Shown: positions 1 through 8,994, counted from the stretch's first letter. The stretch is DNA of 64,000 bases from Azoarcus sp. Aa7 (GCF_014822185.1 NZ_QVLR01000056.1:1-64000); one strand, 5' to 3'. The notes: a model not told the origin generated them from the sequence alone. Made by a program: numbers and translations.

Positions 1-933
1 GACCGGGGGCGGCGGGGAAGGGGGCGCCAGGGGCTGCGTGGTGAGGCTGCCCTGCGGGCCATGCGCGGCGAGGCGGCGGGCGATTTCGTGGATCCCTTCG
101 AAACGCGCGGCGCACCACGCGGGCGCGAGCAGCGTCGGTGCGTTGGCGGTCGCGGACACGCGGTGATACACGACGCCCGCGGGCGTGCGCCGGATCATCT
201 CCGTGGCGACCTCGGCGTAATGCGCGGCGTCCGGCGGCGCAACCTCGCCGCGGCGCCACGCGGCGGCGAGGCGGCTGCCCTTGACGATCATCAGCGGGTG
301 CAGCTTCAGCCCCTCGACCCCGAGCTCCAGCACGCGCTCCAGCGTATCCAGACTGCGCTCGGGCGCTTCGCCGGGCAGTCCGACGATGAGGTGCGTGCAC
401 ACCGGAATTCCCCGCGCATGGGCGCGCGCCGTCGCATCCGCGTAGGCCGCGAAGCCGTGGCCGCGATTGACGCGCGCGAGCGTGTCGTCGAAGGCGCTCT
501 GCAGGCCCAGCTCCAGCCACACCTCGTAGCCGCGCTCGCGGTAGCCGGCGAGAAGATCCAGTGCCGCGTCCGGTACGCAATCGGGGCGCGTGCCGACGCA
601 CAGTCCGACGATGTCCGCGCCGGCGAGGGCCTCCTCGTACAGCCGTTGCAGCGTCTCCACCTCCGCGTAGGTGCTGGTGTAGGCCTGGAAGTAGGCGAGG
701 TAGCGGCGCGCGCGGTCGGCGCGGACGCGGCCGGCATCGAGCTGCTGCGCGATCGGCGCCTCGGCCTCGTCGCTGAACGAGCGCACGTTGCAGAAGGTGC
801 AGCCGCCGCGCCCGAGCGTGCCGTCGCGGTTGGGGCAGGTGAAATTCGCGTGCAGCGGCAGCTTGTGCACGCGTTCGCCGAAACGCGCGCGCAGGTGGCG
901 GCCTATCGTGTTGACGTAATGGTCGAGCTGCAT
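1..933 (-). CDS. TIGR01212-family radical SAM protein (YhcC-like), C-terminus cut by window edge
   Basis: The reading frame is open from an ATG at 933 to the first base of the window, so about 311 codons are visible and the stop is missing. Near residue 41 it has the radical SAM cysteine cluster in the form used by this family, TCPNRDGTLGRGGCTFC, which binds the 4Fe-4S cluster that cleaves S-adenosylmethionine. Family members are about 300-320 residues, so little is missing; the visible end is a proline-rich tail. The substrate of this family is not firmly established. It starts one base after the cobD stop codon, so it is almost certainly co-transcribed with cobD. That placement is not enough to assign it a role in cobalamin synthesis. 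Confidence 0.85.
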   Translation of the reverse strand, partial: MQLDHYVNTIGRHLRARFGERVHKLPLHANFTCPNRDGTLGRGGCTFCNVRSFSDEAEAPIAQQLDAGRVRADRARRYLAYFQAYTSTYAEVETLQRLYEEALAGADIVGLCVGTRPDCVPDAALDLLAGYRERGYEVWLELGLQSAFDDTLARVNRGHGFAAYADATARAHARGIPVCTHLIVGLPGEAPERSLDTLERVLELGVEGLKLHPLMIVKGSRLAAAWRRGEVAPPDAAHYAEVATEMIRRTPAGVVYHRVSATANAPTLLAPAWCAARFEGIHEIARRLAAHGPQGSLTTQPLAPPSPPPPV

Positions 934-934
934 G

Positions 935-1918
935 TCAGGCTGGCCTGCGCAGGCTGTCGAGCGCCGCGGCGAGGCGGTTCCAGCCGGTTTCGTCCGGCGG
1001 CAGGCCGAAGCGCAGACTCGCCGGTTCGTCGAAGCGGCGCACGAGGATGCCGGCGCGCGCGAGGTGGTCCTGCACCGCCGGTGCGTCCCGATGGCGCACC
1101 CACTGGAACAAAGCCGGCCCGGCGGGTTCGCCGAGGCCGCAATCCCGCAGCAGGCCGGCGAGGCGCGCGGCTTCGCCTTGCAGGCGCTCGCGCATCGCGT
1201 CCTGCCACGCGTGGTCGGCCAGCGCCGCGCGGGCGACGTGGCGGGCCGGTCCGCTCAGCGTCCACGGCCCGAGGAGGTCGGCCAGGCGTTCGCGCAGCTC
1301 CGTCGGTGCGAGCACGAAGCCGACGCGCGCACCGGCCAGCCCGAAGAACTTGCCGAGCGAGCGCAGCACGACCAGGTTCGCGCGCCCGGCGGCCGCTGCG
1401 AGGCTTTCGGCCGGGTCGGCATCGATGAAGGCTTCGTCCACGACCAGCCAGCCGCCGCGCGCGGCGAGCCGCGCGTGCCAGGCCAGCAGCCGGTCGCGCG
1501 AAAAACGTGCGCCGGACGGGTTGTTGGGGTGCACGAGGAGCAGCACGTCGGTGTCGTCGATCGCCTCCTCGACCGCCTCCGCCGCGACGGCGTGCAGCGT
1601 GCGGCCGCGCCAGGCATGCGGATGTTCGGCATAGGTCGGCGCGAGCACGGTCACGCGCTCTCCGGGGATCAGCGCCGGCAGGGCCTGGATCGCCGGTTGC
1701 GAGCCGGCGACCGGCAGCAGCTGGTCGGTGCCGTAGCAGGCCGCGGCGGCAGCTTCGAGCCCGTCGCCGTCCTCGGGCAGGCGGTGCCAGGCGGATGCCG
1801 GAACGGGCGGCACAGGCCACGCGTGCGGGTTGATGCCCGTCGACAGGTCCAGCCAGTCCGCGAGCGGAATGCCGTACTGTCGCGCCGCGCGGCGCAGGCG
1901 TCCGCCGTGCTCAAGCAT
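935..1918 (-). CDS. cobD: L-threonine-O-3-phosphate decarboxylase (cobalamin biosynthesis)
   Basis: This 327-residue protein is a fold-type I PLP enzyme. It makes (R)-1-amino-2-propanol phosphate, the linker between the corrin ring and the nucleotide loop of cobalamin. The N-terminal HGG and DLSTGINP motifs are typical of CobD. NNPSG (about 132-136), DEAF (161-164) and SLGKFFGLAG, with Lys190 as the probable Schiff-base lysine, mark the aminotransferase active site. It is called CobC in the Pseudomonas denitrificans nomenclature. It lies downstream of cbiB, whose product joins this linker to cobyrate, with a 255-bp gap filled by palindromic repeats, and just upstream of the radical SAM gene. 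Confidence 0.93.
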   Translation of the reverse strand: MLEHGGRLRRAARQYGIPLADWLDLSTGINPHAWPVPPVPASAWHRLPEDGDGLEAAAAACYGTDQLLPVAGSQPAIQALPALIPGERVTVLAPTYAEHPHAWRGRTLHAVAAEAVEEAIDDTDVLLLVHPNNPSGARFSRDRLLAWHARLAARGGWLVVDEAFIDADPAESLAAAAGRANLVVLRSLGKFFGLAGARVGFVLAPTELRERLADLLGPWTLSGPARHVARAALADHAWQDAMRERLQGEAARLAGLLRDCGLGEPAGPALFQWVRHRDAPAVQDHLARAGILVRRFDEPASLRFGLPPDETGWNRLAAALDSLRRPA

Positions 1919-1950
1919 GCGAGATTCGCGGCTGAAGCCGCTCCCAAGTC

Positions 1951-1990
1951 CGGATTGGCGGGATACGCTGCGCTCCTCCCGCCCTACGCG
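1951..1990. repeat. Half copy of the GTAGGGCGGG palindromic repeat
   Basis: This is the right-hand arm only, GGCGGGATACGCTGCGCTCC followed by TCCCGCCCTACG. It lies between cobD and a full copy at 2024-2120, so the gap between cbiB and cobD consists mostly of repeat sequence. Confidence 0.8.
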
Positions 1991-2023
1991 ATTCCGTGCG
2001 GCTGATCCGCTTCTCCCTCAGTT

Positions 2024-2120
2024 CGTAGGGCGGGAAAGCGAAGCGCATCCCGCCACGCGGCGGTCGGGCGAGTTCCAACGCCTGGATCGGCGGGATACGC
2101 TGCGCTCCTCCCGACCTACA
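2024..2120. repeat. Full copy of the GTAGGGCGGG palindromic repeat
   Basis: It begins CGTAGGGCGGGAAAGCGAAG and ends in CTCCTCCCGACCTACA, so the two arms are imperfect inverted repeats around a variable middle. The same architecture recurs at about 4638, 8833, 25883, 33897, 37323 and 38468. Its transcript could fold into a long hairpin between cbiB and cobD. Confidence 0.85.
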
Positions 2121-2173
2121 CGCGTTCGCGCGATTGCCCTGCCGCTCCCCCATGGCAGCTCCAATGAAGCCCA

Positions 2174-3100
2174 TCATGTCGTTCCCGCCAGCGCCGCGAG
2201 GGTCGCCCCGGCGGCAACGATGCCCAGCCACAGCAGCATGCCGTGCTGCATCAGGCGCACCGCGGCGCGCACGCTGGCGGCATCGGGCGTGCGGCCGCAG
2301 CCGAGCGGCGGGCGCTGCTCCTCGCGGCCGTGGTAGATCGCCGCGCCGCCGAGCCGGACCCCGAGCGCGCCGGCGCCCGCCGCCATCACCGGTCCGGCAT
2401 TGGGGCTGTCCCAGGCCGGGGCCTGCGCTCGCCAGCACGCCAGCGCGTCGCGGCTGCGGCCGAGCAGCGCGTAGGTCAGCGCCGTGAGCCGCGCCGGCAG
2501 CCAGTTGAGGACGTCGTCGAGGCGCGCCGCCGCCCAGCCGAAGCGGATGAAGCGTTCGGTGCGGTAGCCCCACATCGCGTCGAGCGTGTTGGCGAGGCGG
2601 AACACCAGCGCGCCCGCGCCGCCCGCGATGCAGAACCAGAACAGCGCGCCGAACACCGCGTCGTTGCCGTTTTCGAGCACCGATTCGGTGCCGGCCTTGG
2701 CGACGCCGGCCGCGTCCAGCGCGCGCGTGTCGCGGCTGACGATCCAGCCCACGCGCTCGCGCGCCATGTCGAGGTCGCCGGCCGCGAGCGGTGCCGCGAT
2801 CGCCTCGGCATGCTGCGCGAGGCTGCGCGCGCCGAGCGCGAAGTAGAGCAGGCCGATATCGACCAGCCAGTGCGCGGCGGGATGGCTCGCGCGCAGCAGC
2901 AGCGCCAGCACGAGCCACGGCCCGATCGCCAGCAGCCACGCGAGCAGCCCGCCCGCACGGGTCGGCAGCAGCGGTCGCAGGCGCGCCTCCAGCCAGCCGG
3001 CCCAGCGGCCGAAGCCGACCAGCGGATGCCAGCGGCGCGGCTCGCCGAGAAGGTGGTCGAGGGCGATGCCGGCGAGGAGTTTGACGAGCAGGGAAGTCAT
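2174..3100 (-). CDS. cbiB: Adenosylcobinamide-phosphate synthase (cobalamin biosynthesis)
   Basis: This 308-residue integral membrane protein attaches the aminopropanol (phosphate) side chain to adenosylcobyric acid. It starts with [21 protein letters not shown], the highly conserved N-terminal signature of CbiB. It continues with [25 protein letters not shown] and [15 protein letters not shown], all family motifs, and has several hydrophobic segments. The ATG at 3100 was chosen because it begins directly before this signature. Only 57 bp separate it from the divergent cobQ start, so the two promoters must overlap. It is called CobD in the P. denitrificans nomenclature. Length and motifs look intact. 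Confidence 0.94.
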   Translation of the reverse strand: MTSLLVKLLAGIALDHLLGEPRRWHPLVGFGRWAGWLEARLRPLLPTRAGGLLAWLLAIGPWLVLALLLRASHPAAHWLVDIGLLYFALGARSLAQHAEAIAAPLAAGDLDMARERVGWIVSRDTRALDAAGVAKAGTESVLENGNDAVFGALFWFCIAGGAGALVFRLANTLDAMWGYRTERFIRFGWAAARLDDVLNWLPARLTALTYALLGRSRDALACWRAQAPAWDSPNAGPVMAAGAGALGVRLGGAAIYHGREEQRPPLGCGRTPDAASVRAAVRLMQHGMLLWLGIVAAGATLAALAGTT

Positions 3101-3157
3101 CGGGGCGAAGCTTATCGGCGATAATTCGCCGCTTTGAACGAGCCGGGATTCTACGCC

Positions 3158-4624
3158 ATGCCGCAAGCAATCACCCTGATGGTGCAGGGAACGACCTCCG
3201 ACGCGGGCAAGAGCACGCTGGTCGCCGGACTCGCGCGGATGCTCGCGCGGCGCGGCGTGCGCGTCGCGCCGTTCAAGCCGCAGAACATGGCGCTGAACTC
3301 CGCGGTGACGGCGGACGGCGGCGAGATCGGCCGCGCGCAGGCGCTGCAGGCGCTCGCCGCCGGGGTCGCGCCGCACACCGACTTCAATCCCGTGCTGCTC
3401 AAGCCGTCCACCGACATCGGCGCGCAGGTCGTCATCCACGGCAAGGTCGCCGCCAACCTGTCTGCGCGCGACTACCACGCCTACAAGCCGACCGCGATGA
3501 AGGCCGTGATGCAGTCCTGGGACCGCCTCACGAGCGCCTACGAGTGCGTGCTGGTCGAAGGCGCCGGCAGCCCGGCGGAGATCAACTTGCGCGATCGCGA
3601 CATCGCCAACATGGGCTTCGCCGAAGCCGCCGACGTGCCGGTGATCCTCGTCGCCGACATCGACCGCGGCGGCGTGTTCGCGCATCTGGTCGGCACGCTC
3701 GAACTGCTGTCGCCGTCGGAGCAGGCGCGCGTGAAGGGCTTCGTCATCAACCGTTTCCGCGGCGACATCGGCCTGCTGCAGTCCGGGCTGGACTGGCTCG
3801 AGGAACGCACCGGCCGGCCCGTGCTGGGCGTGCTGCCCTACCTGCACGGCCTGTTCCTCGACGCCGAGGACGCGCTTGGCGAGGCCCGCGTCGACAAGCG
3901 CGAGGCGCGCCTGCGCGTGGCCGCGCCGGTCTATCCGCGCATCTCCAACCACACCGACCTCGACGCACTGCGCCTGCATCCCCAGATCGATTTCCGCTGG
4001 GTCGGGCCCGGACAGGCGATCCCGCCCGCCGACCTGATCGTCCTGCCCGGCTCGAAGAGCGTGCAGGCGGACCTCGCCTGGCTGCGCGCACAGGGCTGGG
4101 AGCCGGCGATCAAACGGCACCTGCGCTATGGCGGGAAAGTCGCGGGCATCTGCGGCGGCTTTCAGATGCTCGGCGCGCGCCTCGCGGACCCGCAGGGACT
4201 GGAAGGGGCGCCGAGCACCGTCGCGGGGCTGGGGCTGCTCGACATGGAAACCGTCCTCGAAGCCGAAAAACAGCTCGAGAACCGCTGCGGCGCGCTGTGC
4301 CTGCCGGGCGGGGCCGCCGTCGCCGGTTACGAGATCCACATGGGCGTGAGCCGCGGCGCAGCCCTCGACCGCCCCGCGCTGCGTTTCGACGACGGTCGCC
4401 CCGACGGGGCGCTCTCACACGACGGACAGATTCTAGGAACCTACCTGCACGGGCTGTTCGACGCGCCTGCGGCCCTGTCCGCGCTGCTCGCGTGGGCCGG
4501 GGCGGGGGAGGTCGAGACCGTCGATCTTGCGGCACGGCGCGAAGCGGATCTTGACCGGCTGGCGGACAGCGTTGCGGCCCATCTGGATCTTGCGCCGGTA
4601 TTGCCGGCCGCGTGGCTCGTCTGA
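3158..4624 (+). CDS. cobQ: Cobyric acid synthase (glutamine-hydrolysing)
   Basis: This 488-residue enzyme amidates four side chains of adenosylcobyrinic acid a,c-diamide, using ATP and glutamine. The N-terminal dethiobiotin-synthetase-like domain carries the P-loop [11 protein letters not shown] and the [10 protein letters not shown] motif. The C-terminal class I amidotransferase domain has the nucleophile Cys332 in [11 protein letters not shown] and His431 in GTYLHGLFD. The ATG at 3158 is preferred over an in-frame TTG at 3134 because family alignment begins at [10 protein letters not shown]. It diverges from cbiB, and the shared pathway with cobD and cbiB makes this a late-cobalamin cluster. 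No B12 riboswitch fits in the 57-bp gap. Confidence 0.95.
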   Translation: MPQAITLMVQGTTSDAGKSTLVAGLARMLARRGVRVAPFKPQNMALNSAVTADGGEIGRAQALQALAAGVAPHTDFNPVLLKPSTDIGAQVVIHGKVAANLSARDYHAYKPTAMKAVMQSWDRLTSAYECVLVEGAGSPAEINLRDRDIANMGFAEAADVPVILVADIDRGGVFAHLVGTLELLSPSEQARVKGFVINRFRGDIGLLQSGLDWLEERTGRPVLGVLPYLHGLFLDAEDALGEARVDKREARLRVAAPVYPRISNHTDLDALRLHPQIDFRWVGPGQAIPPADLIVLPGSKSVQADLAWLRAQGWEPAIKRHLRYGGKVAGICGGFQMLGARLADPQGLEGAPSTVAGLGLLDMETVLEAEKQLENRCGALCLPGGAAVAGYEIHMGVSRGAALDRPALRFDDGRPDGALSHDGQILGTYLHGLFDAPAALSALLAWAGAGEVETVDLAARREADLDRLADSVAAHLDLAPVLPAAWLV

Positions 4625-4637
4625 ACGCTTGAAATCC

Positions 4638-4745
4638 CGTAGGGCGGAAAAGCGAAGCGCCTTCCGCCGCATGGGAATTTACCGTCGCCGGCGCTCCCGG
4701 TCCGCCGCATTCGGCGGATAACGCCTTCGGCTCATCCGCCCTACC
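4638..4745. repeat. Palindromic intergenic repeat, variant arms
   Basis: The left arm CCGTAGGGCGGAAAAGCGAAG and right arm GGCTCATCCGCCCTACC are inverted. The arms carry GGCGGA/TCCGCC where other copies have GGCGGGA/TCCCGCC. It fills the space between the convergent ends of cobQ and the enoyl-CoA hydratase gene and may act as a bidirectional hairpin there. Confidence 0.8.
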
Positions 4746-4747
4746 GA

Positions 4748-5530
4748 TCAGCGCCCGGTAAACACCGGCTTGCGCTTCGCGAAGAACGCGTCCAGCCCCT
4801 CGCGGTAGTCGTCCGTCGCGAGGAAGTCGAACGCCGCGCGCTTCTCATCCTGGCTCAGGGCGCCGCCGCGCATCAGCCGGTGCACCCACTGCTTGTGCCA
4901 GCGTGCCACCAGCGGCGCGCCGGCGACGATGCGCGCGGCGCTTGCGCGGGCTTCGTCCAGCACCTTCTCGTCGTCGGTCACCCGCGTCAGCAGCCCCTTC
5001 TGCAGCGCCTCGCGCGCGTCGAGGATGCGCCCCTCGAGCAGGATCTCCAGCAGCACCGCCGGGCCGACGAGGTCCAGCAGGCCCGCCATCTCGCCTGGAT
5101 ACATCGAAAAGCCCAGGCGGTTGATCGGGGCGCCGAAGCGCGCCGACTCGCCGGCGATGCGCAGGTCGCAGCAGCCCGCGATCTCCAGCCCGCCGCCGAC
5201 GCAGGCGCCCTGAATCGCGGCCACGGTCGGAATCGCGCACGCGCGGATCGCGTCCAGCGCCGCGGCGACCAGCGTGTCGTGGTAATGCAGCGCGTCGTCG
5301 ACGGTCGCGCGTACGGTCAGGAATTCCTCGATGTCGCCGCCCGCCGCGAATGCCTTGTCGCCCGCACCGCGCAGGATCACGCAGCGCAGCGCGGGAGTCG
5401 CGGCGATGCGCTCGAAGGCTTCGCGCAGCGCGACCCACATCGCGGAGTCGATCGCATTCAGCTTGTCGGGGTTGGAGAGGGTCAGCGTGGCGATGTCGCC
5501 GTCCGTGGAAAACAGTATCTCGCCGCTCAT
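4748..5530 (-). CDS. Enoyl-CoA hydratase/isomerase family protein
   Basis: This 260-residue protein belongs to the crotonase superfamily. It has NPDKLNAID near the N-terminus, the CoA-binding/oxyanion-hole segment AFAAGGDIEEF, and GACVGGGLEIAGCCDLRIA followed by GAPINRLGFSMYPGEM. These are the two oxyanion-hole regions of the fold. The substrate cannot be read from the sequence; a short-chain enoyl-CoA hydration or related reaction is likely. The start was placed at the ATG at 5530, where crotonase similarity begins; an upstream extension of 44 codons has no such character. It is divergent from yjcH-actP and shares a 206-bp promoter region with it. Confidence 0.85.
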   Translation of the reverse strand: MSGEILFSTDGDIATLTLSNPDKLNAIDSAMWVALREAFERIAATPALRCVILRGAGDKAFAAGGDIEEFLTVRATVDDALHYHDTLVAAALDAIRACAIPTVAAIQGACVGGGLEIAGCCDLRIAGESARFGAPINRLGFSMYPGEMAGLLDLVGPAVLLEILLEGRILDAREALQKGLLTRVTDDEKVLDEARASAARIVAGAPLVARWHKQWVHRLMRGGALSQDEKRAAFDFLATDDYREGLDAFFAKRKPVFTGR

Positions 5531-5736
5531 GCTGGGTTTCGTCGCTGTAAGTTGAGTGTAAGGCTTGGAAATTATTGGCTTGTTGCGCTGCAAAAAAATT
5601 CCATACGGTGTGGTACGGAGTCTTGTAGATGATATATCATCCGCCCGTCGATACCGCTGCACAGACGGTTGGCTCGACAGCAGGAGGAGTGTGGTGGAGC
5701 AGCGTCACAACGTTGCTTTTCTTGGAGGGAGAGGGA

Positions 5737-6057
5737 ATGTCAGTTTCAATGTATGCGCACATCAGGCGCAATCCGCGCTTTGCGGAACTCGTCGCGAAGC
5801 GCACCCGCTTTGCCACGATCCTGTCGATCGTCGTTCTGACGATCTTCTACGGCTTCGTGATGCTCGTCGCCTTCGCGCCCGGGCTCATCGCGCAGCGTCT
5901 GTCCGAAGGCAGCAACCTGACCTTCGGCGTCGCGATCGGCCTGTTCCAGTTCGTGTTCTTCTGGGTGCTGACGCTGGTCTACGTGCGTCGCGCCAACGGC
6001 GAATTCGACGACATCAACAACGAAATCGTGCGCGCCGCGTGGAAGGAAGAAAAATAA
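5737..6057 (+). CDS. yjcH: DUF485 membrane protein (YjcH-like), partner of acetate permease
   Basis: This 106-residue inner-membrane protein has two hydrophobic segments, roughly residues 28-51 and 64-84, the DUF485 arrangement. The ATG at 5737 follows a strong Shine-Dalgarno run (GGAGGGAGAGGG), which excludes the longer upstream reading frame. Its stop overlaps the actP start by one base (TAATG), so the two are translationally coupled. The same yjcH-actP pair occurs in Escherichia coli downstream of acs. Its exact role is unknown, but the coupling suggests it supports permease function. No acs gene is in this window. Confidence 0.9.
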   Translation: MSVSMYAHIRRNPRFAELVAKRTRFATILSIVVLTIFYGFVMLVAFAPGLIAQRLSEGSNLTFGVAIGLFQFVFFWVLTLVYVRRANGEFDDINNEIVRAAWKEEK

Positions 6058-7733
6058 TGAAAGCCTCCGTTATCTCGCGCCTGGCCGCCGGCCTGTTCTC
6101 GTTGTCCGTGGCCGCTTCGGCCGTTGCCGGCGATGCCATCGCCCAGACGGAAAAGCAGGGCCTCAACCTGCACGCGATCGGGATGTTCTTCCTGTTCGTG
6201 GTGATGACCCTGGTCATCACCTACTGGGCCGCATCGCGCACCAAGTCGACCGCCGATTTCTACACCGCCGGCGGTGGCATCACCGGCTGGCAGAACGGCC
6301 TCGCGATCGCCGGTGACTACATGTCCGCCGCGACCCTGCTCGGTCTCACCGCGATGATGTACACGCAGGGCGTCGACGCGTACATCTACATGATCGCGTT
6401 CTTCGTCGGCTGGCCCATCATCCTGTTCCTGATGGCCGAACGCCTGCGCAACCTCGGCAAGTTCACCTTCGCCGACATCACCGCCTATCGCCTCGACCAG
6501 GGCAAGGTGCGCACGATGGCCGCCATCAGCTCGCTGACCGTGGTGTGTTTCTACCTCGTCGCCCAGATGGTCGGCGCCGGCCAGCTCATCAAGCTGCTGT
6601 TCGGCCTCGACTACAACATCGCGCTGTTCGTGGTCGGTGCGCTGATGATGGTGTACGTTACCTTCGGCGGCATGGTCGCGACGACCTGGGTGCAGATCAT
6701 CAAGGCCTGCATGCTGCTCATCGGCGGCACCACCGTGATGCTGCTCGCGTTCAGCCAGTTCGGCTTCAGCTTCGACGAGCTCACGACGCGCGCGATGGAA
6801 GTGCACAAGCTCGGCGGCAAGCTGCTCGCCCCGGGCAGCCTGCTCGCCGATCCGGTCACCGCGATCTCGCTGGGCCTCGGCCTGATGTTCGGCACCGCCG
6901 GCCTGCCGCACATCCTGATGCGCTTCTTCACCGTCACCGACGCCAAGGAAGCGCGCAAGTCGGTGCTCTACGCCTCGGGCATCGTCGCGTACTTCTTCAA
7001 CGTCATCGCCATCATGGGCCTGTGCGCGATCCTGATCGTCGGCACCAACCCCGAGTTCTTCGAGGCCGGCCAGATCGGCGGCAAGGTCATCGGCGGCGGC
7101 AACATGATCGCCATGCACCTCGCCAAGGCGGTCGGCGGCAACCTGCTGCTCGGCTTCCTGTCGGCCGTGGCCTTCGCCACCATCCTCGCGGTTGTCGCCG
7201 GTCTCGCACTGGCCGGCGCGTCGGCGATCTCGCACGACATCTACGCCCGCGTCATCATGAAGGGCAAGGCGTCGGAAACGACCGAACTGAAGGTGTCCAA
7301 GTTCGCCACCATCGGCCTCGGCATCGTCGCCGTCCTGCTCGGCATGGCGTTCGAGAAGATGAACATCGCGTTCATGGTCGCGCTGGCCTTCGGCGTGGCC
7401 GCTTCGGCCAACTTCCCGGTGCTGATTCTGTCGATGTACTGGAAGGGCCTGACCACGCGCGGCGCGCTGTGGGGCGGCTACTCCGGCCTCTTCAGCGCGG
7501 TGACCTTCGTCGTGCTGTCGAAGTCGGTGTGGGTGGACGTGCTGCACAATGCGGCCGCGATCTTCCCCTACACCCAGCCCGCGCTGTTCTCGATGCCGAT
7601 CGCCTTCATCCTCGCTATCGTCGTGTCGAAGATGGACAGCAGCGTCGCCGCACAGAAGGAAATCGAAGCCTTCGAAGACCAGTACGTGCGCGCGCAGACC
7701 GGCGTCGGCGCAGCAACGGCTTCGTCGCACTGA
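6057..7733 (+). CDS. actP: Cation/acetate symporter
   Basis: This 558-residue sodium:solute symporter imports acetate and other short carboxylates. The first 29 or so residues look like a cleavable or N-terminal membrane segment ending in AVAGDAIA. A series of about 13 hydrophobic segments follows, with the conserved stretches [29 protein letters not shown] and [15 protein letters not shown] characteristic of the SSF family ActP branch. It overlaps yjcH by one base and is followed by a strong terminator at 7781-7814, so the operon is yjcH-actP. Acetate uptake fits the propionyl-CoA and fumarase genes elsewhere in the window, but these are not linked. Confidence 0.95.
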   Translation: MKASVISRLAAGLFSLSVAASAVAGDAIAQTEKQGLNLHAIGMFFLFVVMTLVITYWAASRTKSTADFYTAGGGITGWQNGLAIAGDYMSAATLLGLTAMMYTQGVDAYIYMIAFFVGWPIILFLMAERLRNLGKFTFADITAYRLDQGKVRTMAAISSLTVVCFYLVAQMVGAGQLIKLLFGLDYNIALFVVGALMMVYVTFGGMVATTWVQIIKACMLLIGGTTVMLLAFSQFGFSFDELTTRAMEVHKLGGKLLAPGSLLADPVTAISLGLGLMFGTAGLPHILMRFFTVTDAKEARKSVLYASGIVAYFFNVIAIMGLCAILIVGTNPEFFEAGQIGGKVIGGGNMIAMHLAKAVGGNLLLGFLSAVAFATILAVVAGLALAGASAISHDIYARVIMKGKASETTELKVSKFATIGLGIVAVLLGMAFEKMNIAFMVALAFGVAASANFPVLILSMYWKGLTTRGALWGGYSGLFSAVTFVVLSKSVWVDVLHNAAAIFPYTQPALFSMPIAFILAIVVSKMDSSVAAQKEIEAFEDQYVRAQTGVGAATASSH

Positions 7734-7780
7734 GCGCCAGTTAGAAGCCCGCGGCACGACATGTGCCGCAGCAATATCGC

Positions 7781-7814
7781 AAACCCCCGCGAGGCTTGTG
7801 CCCCGCGGGGGTTT
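7781..7814 (+). terminator. Rho-independent terminator of yjcH-actP
   Basis: The stem AAACCCCCGC (7781-7790) pairs perfectly with GCGGGGGTTT (7805-7814), extended by one G-C pair, around a 12-base loop. It is followed by GTTCTTTTTG. It lies 47 bases after the actP stop. Confidence 0.9.
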
Positions 7815-7860
7815 GTTCTTTTTGGGGGTGGACTGGCGCGATTTTCAGCGCTACGATGTT

Positions 7861-7878
7861 TTACCACAATTGTAGTAA
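7861..7878. promoter_or_regulatory. Candidate autoregulatory operator of the ParD-like/RelE-like pair
   Basis: TTACCACAATTGTAGTAA is an 18-bp near-perfect palindrome (one mismatched pair) centred on CAATTG, in an AT-rich pocket ten bases before the antitoxin ATG. Type II antitoxins usually bind such a site to repress their own operon. That this is the operator is inferred from position and symmetry. Confidence 0.6.
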
Positions 7879-7888
7879 TAGATCTGCC

Positions 7889-8122
7889 ATGTCCGCCACG
7901 ACCTCTATTCGAATTGACCAGACGCTTTACAACCAGGCCAAGGCTGATGCCGCCGCTGAGCATCGCACCATCGCAGGTCAGATTGAATTCTGGGCAAAGG
8001 TGGGGCGGGCGGCGCTCGACAACCCCGACTTGCCGGTAAGTTTCATCGCCGAGTCGCTTGCATCGATGGCTGAGGCACGCGATGAGGCCACACCCTTCGT
8101 GCCCCGGGGTCGTCCGCAGTGA
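7889..8122 (+). CDS. ParD-like type II antitoxin
   Basis: This 77-residue protein begins with a ribbon-helix-helix-like segment (TSIRIDQTLYNQAKADAAAE) followed by RTIAGQIEFWAKVGRAALDNPDLP, the signature of the TA-system ParD-like family. The ATG at 7889 was chosen because it begins immediately before the DNA-binding strand and directly follows the palindromic operator; longer upstream frames read through the actP terminator. Its stop overlaps the GTG start of the toxin gene (GTGA), a typical toxin-antitoxin coupling. It is predicted to neutralise the downstream RelE/ParE-fold protein and to autorepress. Confidence 0.85.
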   Translation: MSATTSIRIDQTLYNQAKADAAAEHRTIAGQIEFWAKVGRAALDNPDLPVSFIAESLASMAEARDEATPFVPRGRPQ

Positions 8123-8403
8123 GCGGTTACGACATCCTGCAGACGCGCCGATTTGCCCGACAGTACAAGAAGCTGCACGACAACGTCGTTGTCGACGTCG
8201 ACATCGCAGTGGCCGCCATCGCGGAAAACCCCGCTCTAGGCGAACGCAAGAAAGGGGACCTGGCAGAGTTGATGGTCGTCAAGTTTCGAAGCCAGGGGCA
8301 ACTCTATTTGCTTGGATACACGGTCGCAGAGCAAGTCAGGTTGATATATCTGGAATCCGTGGGGCCTCATGAGAACTTCTACCGGGACTTGAAACGAACC
8401 TGA
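8119..8403 (+). CDS. RelE/ParE-fold type II toxin
   Basis: This 94-residue protein starts with GTG, overlapping the antitoxin stop by four bases. The pattern TRRFARQYKKLHDN near the N-terminus, a central AIAENPALGERKKGDLAELMVVKF with basic residues, and QLYLLGYTVAEQVRLIYLESVGPHENFYRDLKR at the end match the RelE/ParE superfamily, including the terminal aromatic/basic residues common in this fold. Whether it is a ribosome-dependent mRNase or a gyrase poison cannot be read from the sequence. The gene looks intact. Confidence 0.83.
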   Translation: MSGYDILQTRRFARQYKKLHDNVVVDVDIAVAAIAENPALGERKKGDLAELMVVKFRSQGQLYLLGYTVAEQVRLIYLESVGPHENFYRDLKRT

Positions 8404-8458
8404 ACATGGACCCATGTCATTGACAGCCGCGCAGGCGCCGGGCTATTAATTCAGAATC

Positions 8459-8806
8459 ATGGGATCGCTAGCCGAAATCGACTCCGATACGATCAACGCC
8501 ACCCGCGCCTTCATTGCAATGGTTGCGGAACGTTACGACATTGCCGGTGCCATCCTTTTCGGCAGCCGGGCACGCAAGACCCATCGGTCGGACAGCGACG
8601 CGGATGTGGCCGTGCTCCTGCATGGAACCGCAGGCCGGTTCGTGGCGACCAAGCTCGCGATGGCCGATCTTGCGTATGACGTACTTCTGGAAACCGGCAT
8701 TCGCATTCAACCTCTGCCGATACGGGAGGACGAATTGCTCCATCCTGAGACCTACTCCAACCCGCGCCTGCTGCACAACATCGAGCGTGAGGGGATTCGG
8801 TTGTGA
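8459..8806 (+). CDS. MNT-type nucleotidyltransferase (antitoxin), orphaned
   Basis: This 115-residue minimal nucleotidyltransferase has the fold signature GSRARKTHRSDSDADV at residues 35-50, with Asp47 and Asp49 as probable metal ligands. In MNT/HEPN modules this protein modifies or neutralises a HEPN RNase encoded immediately downstream. Here the stop overlaps a GTG start (GTGA at 8803-8806), exactly as in such pairs, but the downstream frame is only a remnant of about ten codons. The module is therefore probably inactive, leaving an orphan antitoxin. No clear Shine-Dalgarno precedes the ATG at 8459, and the region has a lower GC content than its neighbours, in keeping with horizontal acquisition. 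Confidence 0.82.
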   Translation: MGSLAEIDSDTINATRAFIAMVAERYDIAGAILFGSRARKTHRSDSDADVAVLLHGTAGRFVATKLAMADLAYDVLLETGIRIQPLPIREDELLHPETYSNPRLLHNIEREGIRL

Positions 8807-8833
8807 ATGCGCAAGAGCTGATGGCAAAGTCCT
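8803..8833 (+). pseudogene. 5' remnant of a HEPN toxin gene cut by a palindromic repeat
   Basis: The frame starts with GTG overlapping the nucleotidyltransferase stop and reads V(M)NAQELMAKSC. This resembles the start of HEPN-domain proteins paired with MNT enzymes. The palindromic repeat begins at 8833, and the frame then runs into repeat-encoded residues. No further HEPN-like sequence is visible after the repeat ends near 8930, so most of the gene has been lost. The HEPN assignment rests on ten residues plus the gene-pair architecture. Confidence 0.55.
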
Positions 8834-8930
8834 GTAGGGTGGGAGCAGCGCAGCGTATCCCGCCACGCGGCGGTCGGGCGTGTTCCCACGCCGGACTGGC
8901 GGGATGCGCTGCGCTCCTACCGCCCTACGT
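8833..8930. repeat. Full copy of the palindromic repeat, truncating a HEPN gene
   Basis: The arms GTAGGGTGGGAGCAGCGCAG and GCTGCGCTCCTACCGCCCTACG are inverted. This copy interrupts coding sequence: it follows the first codons of the HEPN partner of the nucleotidyltransferase at 8459. Confidence 0.85.
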
Positions 8931-8994
8931 TCATGCTGTCCGGCGAGTCGGTCAAGATGAGCCCGGAGTCGCGCTGGTCCTGAACGGTAAAATC

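Noticed and set aside
3101-3157. Cobalamin riboswitch between cbiB and cobQ
   Set aside because: The gap is only 57 bp, too short for the element, and no B12 box was seen here or in the mutase leader.
2174-4339. Fusion of cbiB to an upstream 410-residue extension
   Set aside because: The extension is the antisense of cobQ; CbiB proteins begin at the ATG at 3100, which fits the conserved N-terminal motif.
5609-5627. Sigma-54-like sequence TGGTACGGAGTCTTGTA before yjcH
   Set aside because: The -12 element would be TTGT rather than TTGC, and the spacing between the GG and the T/G pair is off. Not enough to call a promoter.
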